Shown one piece after another: positions 57,102 to 64,000 of a stretch of DNA of 64,000 nt. Under the pieces are notes generated by a model. That model was not told where the DNA came from. It worked only from the letters and a program-made list of their open reading frames with translations, and did not search any database. The stretch's first letter is position 1. Every line of letters begins with the position of its first letter. This DNA is from Saccharicrinis sp050589685. GTDB taxonomy: Bacteria > Bacteroidota > Bacteroidia > Bacteroidales > Marinilabiliaceae. Position numbers and translations under genes: made by a program. The stretch covers positions 1 through 64,000 of the forward strand of contig NZ_JBNGOS010000009.1 of NCBI RefSeq assembly GCF_050589685.1. The letters are read 5' to 3'.

Positions 57102-60100
57102 ATGAATAATCGAATAATGAAGGAAATATTAAAAAGCTTGCTAAGCAAAACCATCTTTATAGCTTTACTACTGAATTTGATTCTATCTAATGTAGAAGCT
57201 CAAAACACGTCACTCGAGTATAATTTTCAGAACCCACCATCATCGGCAAGAGCCCTTGTGATGTGGTTTTGGATTAATGGCAACGTCACCAAAATTGGCA
57301 TTACTGCCGATTTGGAAGCGATGAAAGATGTGGGTATTCAAGGTGCTCTCATTTTCAACGCTAGTTTGGGGCAACCCCAAGGATACGTGTCTTATTTGAG
57401 TCCCGAATGGCTCGATCTTTTCAACTATGCCGCTTTGGAAGCGCAACGTTTGGGACTTGAATTGAGTTTTCATAATGGAGCAGGCTGGTCATCATCGGGC
57501 AGCCCTATTGTTACGCCAGAATATGCCATGCAGACAGTAGTGTATTCAGAAACGCTACATTTAGGTGGTCAGGAATTCAATGGTCAGCTAGCACAACCGG
57601 AAACAAACCTTGGCTACTACAAAGACATTGCGGTACTAGCCTTTCCAAAGCCACAAAGCGAAGAACGCATCAATGATTTGGATATCAAAAGCCTGTCGGG
57701 CAAAGTACGTAATCATTTGGGGCCAGACGATAAATCAGTGCCTGCTTCGGCAGTCGTAAAAAAATCAGATATTATTGATTTGACATCGAAGTTGACTAGT
57801 GATGGTTCCTTAGAATGGAATGCACCTGCAGGAGAATGGGTGATTCTACGACTTGGTCATACGCCAACGGGCAAAAAAAATATTGCGGCACCTGATGGCG
57901 GACAAGGCCTGGAATGTGATAAGATGAGTCGCGAGGCTGTGGATGTATATTGGCAAGGAGCTATCATGCCCATCGTGAATAGACTCGATACGCTCATTGG
58001 TTCAGTGGTTAAACGATGCCATATTGATAGTTATGAAGTGGGGACTACAAACTGGACTCAGGGGTTTGCTAGTGAGTTCAATAGGCTTCGTGCTTACAAT
58101 TGCGAGTTGTTTTTACCAGCCTTAGCAGGTTATTATGTAGAAAGTGGAGAAGAAACAGAACGTTTCTTATGGGATTTTCGTCGTACCATTGGCGATTTAA
58201 TGGCTGAACATTATTATGGTTATTTTGCAGAACTTTGTCATCAACATGGGATGCAGTTTTCCACAGAACCTTATTGGGGGCCCTTTGATAATATGCAAGT
58301 TGGCGCTACGGCAGATGCCGTTTTGTCTGAGTTTTGGAGTGGACATCTGGCTTTTTTCGATTCGCCAAAATTTGTCGCATCCATCGCCAAATTAAATGGG
58401 AGCCCTATTGCCGAAGCTGAGGCCTTTACCGATATGGGTGGATGGCAGCAACATCCCGGTGCATTGAAAGCGATGGGAGACCTGGCTTGGGCGCAAGGTA
58501 TCAACCGTTTTGTATTTCACTGTTATGTGCACCAGCCTTGGGATGTGGCGCCTGGTTTAACCTTAGGTCCTTTTGGTATTGACTTTAACCGTTTGAATAC
58601 CTGGTGGAATCAAAGCAAACCCTTTGTCGATTATGTAGCTCGCGGTCAGTACTTGTTACAACAAGGTACATCCGTAGCCGATGTATTGGTATTTACAGGC
58701 GAGGCATCACCTAACGACGCCTTATTGATGCCCGAAATTAAAGCTTTGGGTTATGATTATGATCTGGTTGGTTCAAATACAATAAGGTCATTAACTGTCA
58801 GCGAAGGATTGATATGTACACCGCTTGGCGACAAGTACCAAGCCCTGGTACTTCCTTCAACATCCTGGATGACACCTCAGACGCTTGAAATAATAGAAAA
58901 ATTGGCCAATGAAGGAGCAACCATACTTGCATCAAAACCACAAAAATCACCAAGCATGAATAGCTATCCCGCTTGCGATGAAAACGTAGCAGCCTTAGCA
59001 TATAAACTTTGGACTAAAGGACTGATCAAAGAGAACTCTATCGTAGAGGTATTGCAAAATGGCACAATACCTCCTGATTTTACAATAGAAAAAGGAAGCC
59101 GTGAATCCATGGATTATATCCACCGTAAGACCGAGGATGCTGATATTTATTTTGTGGTCAACTCACGCAAAGAAAGCCGTGAGCTAGGCTGTCGATTTCG
59201 TGTGTCAGGCTTACAGCCAGAGCTTTGGAATGCGGAGACAGGTGAGATGACCAAGGCTGTTGTTTGGCAGGATAATGGTGATGGCACAACCACTGTAAGC
59301 ATCCCTTTTGCTTCTGAAGGCTCTGTTTTTGTACTTTTTAGAAATCCCGTTTCGTCAGAAAAACATATGGTAAGTGCTTCAATGACCCTTAAAAAGCCTG
59401 CATCAAAACTATTGCCCAGTTTAGAAATCATAAAAGCAGAATATGGTACATTCTTGCCTAGTGGTTTGGTGGATATAACAGAAGTGATCAAAAATAAAGT
59501 CCAAAATAACAGCCTGAATATTCAAGCCACCCGTAGTCTTTGCAATTGCGACCCGGCACCAGGTTACCACAAGGAATTACGTATAGAATATAAAATTGGC
59601 GATGTCCTTTTGAAAAAGAATGCCATGGAGAAAGAATGGTTAGAGATTGCTACTTCTGATAAAGGAGAACTCGAAATTCTGAAAGCTGTATTTGGTAAAT
59701 TTGAACGCGGAATCAGCGGTATTCCACCAAACAATCCGGTTTATGACGTTACAGAGAAAGTAAAATCGATGTTGGCATCTGGAGTTTATGAAATTCCGGT
59801 AAACGACAGTTTTGCCGAAGGAAAAGATATTAGAACTAAGAAAGCTTTGTACCTGACCTATGCTACCAATGGGGTGGAGAAATACGCTCATGTTTCTAAT
59901 GGGGAGACTTTGAAATTGACGCAGGCAACATTAGAACCTCAATTGATTCATAAGGATGGTGTCGATTCTTGGGTAACACCTTATGCAGGGGAAATGACTT
60001 ATCGTACTTCTGCAGATAAAACAAAAAAAGTAAAGGTGAAATCAGTTCCTGAACCCATGGAGTTAACAGGGGATTGGAATGTGAGTTTTCCTGTAAAAGA

Positions 60101-60617
60101 GGATGCATCTTTAGATGTTACCTTCGATCAATTAAGCTCGTGGTCAATATCAGGCAATGATGCTATTCGTTATTTCTCGGGTACAGCCACTTATAAAAAG
60201 CAGTTTGAGGTTTCTTCTAAATTTCTTAAAGAGTATTTTTCTTTACAGTTAGACTTGGGGAGTGTGAAAGAACTTGCTGAAGTTATTGTAAACGGACACA
60301 ATCTAGGGATTTTATGGAAAGCGCCTTTCAGATTGAATTTGGATGATTACTTGCAAGAAAGCACAAATACCCTGGAAGTGAGAATTACCAACCTGTGGCC
60401 AAACCGTTTGATTGGTGATGAGCAAATGCCTTTAGATTATAAACGTAAAGGACCCAATGTGAAGCAATGGCCCGATTGGCTTTTAAATAATACAGACCGC
60501 CCAACTGAACGTGTAACTTTTGCAGCGTACAAGCATTGGCATAAACATTCTGAGCTTTTACCTTCTGGGTTGTTGGGACCTGTGAAAATTGTAGTCTCCA
60601 GGGTGGTAGAAATTTAA
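57102..60617 (+). CDS. GH106-family alpha-L-rhamnosidase with inserted tandem modules
   Basis: It has 1171 residues with a signal peptide (to ~34, ending NVEAQ; Met6 is an alternative start). GH106 motifs: NPPSSARALVMWFWINGN, EAMKDVGIQGALIFNASLG, HNGAGWSSSGSPIVTP, CHIDSYEVGTTNWTQG, STEPYWG and EAEAFTDMGG. Unlike the 1003-residue GH106, it carries an extra ~200 residues (~770-960) holding two copies of a beta-rich module (AEYGTFLPSG...DITEVI; AVFGKFERG...DVTEKV, each ending in a K-x-L-x-I/L-x-Y strand). The C-terminal galactose-binding-like sandwich ends LLPSGLLGPVKIVV. The modules may bind substrate. Expected reaction: release of alpha-L-rhamnose. Confidence 0.92.
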   Translation: MNNRIMKEILKSLLSKTIFIALLLNLILSNVEAQNTSLEYNFQNPPSSARALVMWFWINGNVTKIGITADLEAMKDVGIQGALIFNASLGQPQGYVSYLSPEWLDLFNYAALEAQRLGLELSFHNGAGWSSSGSPIVTPEYAMQTVVYSETLHLGGQEFNGQLAQPETNLGYYKDIAVLAFPKPQSEERINDLDIKSLSGKVRNHLGPDDKSVPASAVVKKSDIIDLTSKLTSDGSLEWNAPAGEWVILRLGHTPTGKKNIAAPDGGQGLECDKMSREAVDVYWQGAIMPIVNRLDTLIGSVVKRCHIDSYEVGTTNWTQGFASEFNRLRAYNCELFLPALAGYYVESGEETERFLWDFRRTIGDLMAEHYYGYFAELCHQHGMQFSTEPYWGPFDNMQVGATADAVLSEFWSGHLAFFDSPKFVASIAKLNGSPIAEAEAFTDMGGWQQHPGALKAMGDLAWAQGINRFVFHCYVHQPWDVAPGLTLGPFGIDFNRLNTWWNQSKPFVDYVARGQYLLQQGTSVADVLVFTGEASPNDALLMPEIKALGYDYDLVGSNTIRSLTVSEGLICTPLGDKYQALVLPSTSWMTPQTLEIIEKLANEGATILASKPQKSPSMNSYPACDENVAALAYKLWTKGLIKENSIVEVLQNGTIPPDFTIEKGSRESMDYIHRKTEDADIYFVVNSRKESRELGCRFRVSGLQPELWNAETGEMTKAVVWQDNGDGTTTVSIPFASEGSVFVLFRNPVSSEKHMVSASMTLKKPASKLLPSLEIIKAEYGTFLPSGLVDITEVIKNKVQNNSLNIQATRSLCNCDPAPGYHKELRIEYKIGDVLLKKNAMEKEWLEIATSDKGELEILKAVFGKFERGISGIPPNNPVYDVTEKVKSMLASGVYEIPVNDSFAEGKDIRTKKALYLTYATNGVEKYAHVSNGETLKLTQATLEPQLIHKDGVDSWVTPYAGEMTYRTSADKTKKVKVKSVPEPMELTGDWNVSFPVKEDASLDVTFDQLSSWSISGNDAIRYFSGTATYKKQFEVSSKFLKEYFSLQLDLGSVKELAEVIVNGHNLGILWKAPFRLNLDDYLQESTNTLEVRITNLWPNRLIGDEQMPLDYKRKGPNVKQWPDWLLNNTDRPTERVTFAAYKHWHKHSELLPSGLLGPVKIVVSRVVEI

Positions 60618-60945
60618 TCTGTGGTTATGAACTATCGCATGCCATTACTTGGGAGGAATTAAAGGGTTCTGTGTTCAGGGGTTACGAGTTTTAGTTGATG
60701 AAAGAACCCCAAACCGGAAATGCGGATATGATATTGGAATACCTGCCCTGGAGTTTCCTTGGCTATTAAAATGAAGATTATTTGATACTGGTTTATCGAA
60801 CGGATAAATTATTTGAACAATGAAACGACCATTAACTGTATTATTCATAAAGTACACACAGGTGGATGATTAAAAAAAGATAATGCGAGTTCCTGAATGT
60901 GCAGAAAATTTTGGCACATTTTCTTAAAACAAAAATTTTAAAAAG
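60618..60945. other. gene-free gap within the GH106 cluster
   Basis: These 328 bases lie between two co-directional GH106-type genes. Short open stretches broken by stops (for example one reading HAITWEELKGSVFRG) hint at a decayed gene, but no family match is recognised. No terminator or promoter stands out. Confidence 0.4.
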
Positions 60946-63198
60946 ATGAAAAATATACTTTTTAATAAGATCACTTTTCTTGTACTATTATCGATATCTG
61001 TATATAGTTGCAAGTCATCGATGGAGAAAAACTTTAAGAATCCTCCCGGTGAATTTAAACCCATGCCTTTTTGGCATATTAATGGAGATTTAACCACGGA
61101 AGGTATCCGCAAGCAGATGAAAGATGCAAAGGATGCTGGGTTTTCAGGCGTCAGTTTGTTACCCTTGGCCGAAAAGAGTTCTACTCGCCCAGGTACTTCT
61201 CCAAAATTCCTTTCGGATAAATACTTTGAACGTTATCAGGATATGATTGACATAGCGGAGGAATTAGATATGGAAATCATACTCTACGACGATAATGATT
61301 TTCCAAGTGGAATGGCTGGTGGAAAAATGCAAGAAAAATATCCTGACCACACCATGAAACGTTTAGATAAAATTGAACATGAGTTGATTGGGCCTGTATT
61401 TTTTGTGGATAGCGTTCCCGGTATTCAGTTGATGGCCGCAGTAGCTACCAACATAGAAACTAAAGAACGCATAGAAATCAGTTCGTTTGTTAAAAATGGA
61501 ATTATAGAATGGCAAGTTCCGAGTGGTAATTGGAGCATAATGCTGTTTCCTTTGATGAAAGATTCTTTCCATAAAAAATACTTGTGTATGGATTTTATGG
61601 ATACTGTGGCAGTGCGTCATATGATCAATGAAACCTACGAAAAGTACAAAGAGCGCTTTGGGCAGTATTTTGGAAACACCATAAAAACTACTTTTTTCGA
61701 TGATGTTGGTTTTTGGAGGCATCCACGCAATTGGACGGGGCGTTTCAATGAAAAGTTTGAAGAATTAAACGGTTTTGATCCACGCCCGTATTATCCTGCT
61801 TTGTGGTATAACATTGGATCAGATACAGAAGCTATTCGAAATGCTTTTTTTAATACACGTGCTGAATTACTGGCCGAAGGATTTCCTAAATTGGTGGGGC
61901 AGTGGAACGAGGCTAATGGACTGAATAGTACTGGACATCCTCCGGGTAATTACGACCCGACACCCATTGATATGAATGCGGATATTTTTAAGTTTTACCG
62001 CTATACTCAAATTCCGCTAACCGATGCCATTATTCGATATCAATTTGGACAAGATGGGCATAAATTGATTAGCTCTGCTGCCGACTATTACGATCGCCCT
62101 ATGGTGGCTACTGAGATTTATGGTGCTTATAAGGAACATTCTTTCGATTCTTTGATGATGTATAGGGCTATGATGGATTTATTTGCTCGTGGGGTAAATA
62201 TGGTTATCCCTCATGGCATGTGGTACAATCCTAAAAAAGTTTACATTTCGCCATTAGTGTCTCCATACAGCCAGAAATTAGCAGATGCATTACCTGCTTA
62301 TTCAAATTATGTGGGACGAAGTAGTATGCTGCTTAGAGGAGGGCGCCGGGTAAGTGAAATTGGCGTAATGTATCCATTTGAAGGATTGGCAGGTTGGTTC
62401 TGTTTCGATAATCCAGATAATATAAGACAAGGTTTTTATGTATCTCCTGAAACAGATTATCAGACTATCAGTGGTTGGCTGACGAATGATATTCGTCGCG
62501 ATTTCACCTTTGTACATCCTGAGTTTTTTATAGAAGATAATTACAGTGTTGCTAATGGTAAAGTAAAGTTGAATAATTCGGATAACTTTCAGGAATACAG
62601 TGTTATGATGTTAACAGGGAGTAATGTCATCTCCTTAAAAACACTTCAAAAACTAAAGACTTTTTATGATGACCGAGGAGCTATTGTAGCGACTACTCAG
62701 TTGCCGTACAAGGCAATAGAACTTGGTAAAGATGCTGAAGTTATAGCACTAGTAAGGGCTATTTTTGGAGTAGATCCGACTAAACAGGAGAAGTATGCTG
62801 AGCAAAGCAATAGCAATGCACAGGGTGGACGTTCTATTTTTATTCGTCGAGCAGATAAGGAAAAAATAGGGCGTGTTTTAAAGGAATATCAACCCTATCC
62901 TGATGTTATTTTTGCTGACAATCCAGAATTAAAGACGGATCTAGGAAAGCTAAATTATATCCATAAAATAAAAGAAGGGAAGCATATCTATTTATTTACA
63001 AATTCGAGCGATGAAACTATTTCAACAACTGTGCTGCTACGTGGCAAGTTGCAATCAGAAAAATGGAATCCGCACAATGGGCAAATTATAGAAGAAACAA
63101 CGAGAGAAGAAGTTATTATCAATACAAAAGTTTATACCAAAGTGGAAATTATACTTCCTCCTGTGAAATCGATTTTTGTAGTAGGGAATAAAGAATAG
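60946..63198 (+). CDS. GH106-related glycosidase without the C-terminal sandwich, lipoprotein
   Basis: It has 750 residues. Lipobox SVYSCK (Cys ~22). It begins like GH106 (NPPGEFKPMPFWHINGDLTT, GFSGVSLLPL) but diverges: the GPGWCGSGG loop is LYDDNDFPSGMAGG, and the central segments are FFDDVGFWRHPRNWTG and ATEIYGAYKE. It ends with an amidotransferase-like domain and a short sandwich (VKSIFVVG), lacking the ~180-residue galactose-binding C-terminus of its neighbours. It may represent a subfamily with another substrate. The sequence is uninterrupted, so a functional enzyme is likely. The family assignment is from motif similarity. Confidence 0.8.
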   Translation: MKNILFNKITFLVLLSISVYSCKSSMEKNFKNPPGEFKPMPFWHINGDLTTEGIRKQMKDAKDAGFSGVSLLPLAEKSSTRPGTSPKFLSDKYFERYQDMIDIAEELDMEIILYDDNDFPSGMAGGKMQEKYPDHTMKRLDKIEHELIGPVFFVDSVPGIQLMAAVATNIETKERIEISSFVKNGIIEWQVPSGNWSIMLFPLMKDSFHKKYLCMDFMDTVAVRHMINETYEKYKERFGQYFGNTIKTTFFDDVGFWRHPRNWTGRFNEKFEELNGFDPRPYYPALWYNIGSDTEAIRNAFFNTRAELLAEGFPKLVGQWNEANGLNSTGHPPGNYDPTPIDMNADIFKFYRYTQIPLTDAIIRYQFGQDGHKLISSAADYYDRPMVATEIYGAYKEHSFDSLMMYRAMMDLFARGVNMVIPHGMWYNPKKVYISPLVSPYSQKLADALPAYSNYVGRSSMLLRGGRRVSEIGVMYPFEGLAGWFCFDNPDNIRQGFYVSPETDYQTISGWLTNDIRRDFTFVHPEFFIEDNYSVANGKVKLNNSDNFQEYSVMMLTGSNVISLKTLQKLKTFYDDRGAIVATTQLPYKAIELGKDAEVIALVRAIFGVDPTKQEKYAEQSNSNAQGGRSIFIRRADKEKIGRVLKEYQPYPDVIFADNPELKTDLGKLNYIHKIKEGKHIYLFTNSSDETISTTVLLRGKLQSEKWNPHNGQIIEETTREEVIINTKVYTKVEIILPPVKSIFVVGNKE

Positions 63199-63222
63199 AT
63201 GCGTAATATAAAAGGTATTAAT

Positions 63223-64000
63223 ATGAAATTTTATACTGCACTTAGCTTTGCACTGTTATTGTGTTTCAATGTTTCTTTTGGACAGTCACTCCAAGACAAC
63301 TTAGAACAAAACTTTAAAAAACCACCTGCCTCTGTAAAACCCAGAACATGGATGCATGCTATGGATGGCAATATGAGCAAAGAGGGTCTCACTAAAGATC
63401 TTGAAGCGATGGAACGAGTTGGGATTGGTGGTGTTTTACTATTTAATATAGATCAAAAAATTCCTGATGGAAGGATTAAGTATAATTCGCCACAACATCA
63501 TGAAATGTTAAGTCATGCAGCTCAGGAATGTGAGCGTTTAGGTTTAAGCTTTGGGGTGCACAACTGCGATGGATGGTCATCGAGTGGTGGCCCTTGGATT
63601 ACTCCCGAGCAGAGCATGAAAATGGTGGTGTGTAGTGAAGTACAAACCACAGGTGGCGATATTGCGATGCGCTTGCCACAGCCCACTACTCGCGAAGATT
63701 ATTACCGTGATATAGCTGTCGTAGCATATCCCGCCTTGCCCTCTGAAATGGACGATGTTCAGAATAAACCTATTATTACCTCTTCGGATGCAAACCTTGA
63801 GCCTTTAGTTTTAATGAATAATCGTTTGGATGATCGTACTGTTCTTAAAAAGCAAGGAAAATCATTGCCTTGGATTCAATATGCCTACTCAGACATGAAG
63901 AAAATACGTTCAGTCTTTATCGTTTGTAATCAACGCGATCCGATTGCAACATTGCAAGTTTCTGATAATGGTGTTGATTTTACTGATGTGCGGGAATTAT
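63223..64000 (+). CDS. GH106-family alpha-L-rhamnosidase, N-terminal part (cut by window edge)
   Basis: The frame is open to the right edge, giving ~259 residues. ATG 63223 is chosen for a clean signal peptide (MKFYTALSFALLLCFNVSFG); an in-frame ATG at 63199 directly follows the stop of the previous gene. Family motifs are clear: KPPASVKPRTWMHAMDGNMS, EAMERVGIGGVLLFNID, HNCDGWSSSGGPWITPEQSM and REDYYRDIAVVAYP. It is closer to the 1171-residue GH106 (HNGAGWSSSG) than to the 750-residue one. Catalytic residues lie beyond the window. Confidence 0.9.
   Translation, partial: MKFYTALSFALLLCFNVSFGQSLQDNLEQNFKKPPASVKPRTWMHAMDGNMSKEGLTKDLEAMERVGIGGVLLFNIDQKIPDGRIKYNSPQHHEMLSHAAQECERLGLSFGVHNCDGWSSSGGPWITPEQSMKMVVCSEVQTTGGDIAMRLPQPTTREDYYRDIAVVAYPALPSEMDDVQNKPIITSSDANLEPLVLMNNRLDDRTVLKKQGKSLPWIQYAYSDMKKIRSVFIVCNQRDPIATLQVSDNGVDFTDVREL

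Noticed and set aside
1..64000. Insertion sequences, integrases, tRNA genes or CRISPR arrays that might explain the rearrangements
   Set aside because: None was recognised in either strand. All long frames fall into PUL families, a regulator or relics of them.

Overview
The window is a dense carbohydrate-utilisation region from an AT-rich Bacteroidota genome, most likely a marine member. The evidence is three SusC/SusD pairs, a hybrid two-component regulator, type IX secretion (T9SS) C-terminal sorting domains, lipoprotein-type sulfatases, and Bacteroidota-type glycoside hydrolases. No rRNA, tRNA, CRISPR array, phage or insertion sequence was recognised. Every intact gene fits one theme: capture and dismantling of a sulfated, rhamnose- and uronate-containing polysaccharide. 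Ulvan or a related algal sulfated rhamnan is the best guess from the combination of sulfatases, GH78, GH106 and GH105. The substrate is inferred, not shown.

Layout. 1-391 is the tail of a T9SS-exported protein. 527-4608 (minus) is a hybrid two-component regulator broken by a one-base frameshift. 5075-27591 (plus) holds two tandem SusC/SusD pairs, an unknown secreted protein, two sulfatases, a GH78, a DUF4861 protein, a GH105 and a multimodular T9SS protein. 27737-30442 (minus) holds a sulfatase and an AraC regulator. 30982-36248 (plus) holds an unusual GH2, a truncated GH2 copy, a secreted beta-sandwich protein and a nucleoside-hydrolase-like protein. 36249-37250 holds only relics. 37251-46719 (plus) holds a GH106, a sugar isomerase and a third SusC/SusD pair ending in a clear terminator. 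46720-48126 is again relics. 48127-64000 (plus) holds two sulfatases, two GH78-type enzymes, a DUF1080 protein, a chimeric sulfatase relic, and three GH106-type enzymes, the last cut by the window edge.

How the parts would work together. SusC/SusD pairs bind and import oligosaccharides. Sulfatases remove sulfate esters. GH78 and GH106 release alpha-L-rhamnose. GH105 removes the unsaturated uronate that a polysaccharide lyase leaves at chain ends. GH2 would act on a beta-linked residue if it is catalytic. The cytoplasmic isomerase would feed a released deoxy-sugar or pentose into metabolism. No recognised polysaccharide lyase is present although GH105 implies one, so the unassigned secreted proteins are the main candidates for new activity.

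The other notable theme is decay by deletion. At least six relics occur between intact genes: a truncated GH2 copy, a T9SS tail, an AraC copy with several stops, a GH106 fragment joined to a SusD fragment, and a sulfatase fragment joined to a glycosidase C-terminus. This suggests a composite locus that has repeatedly gained and lost modules.
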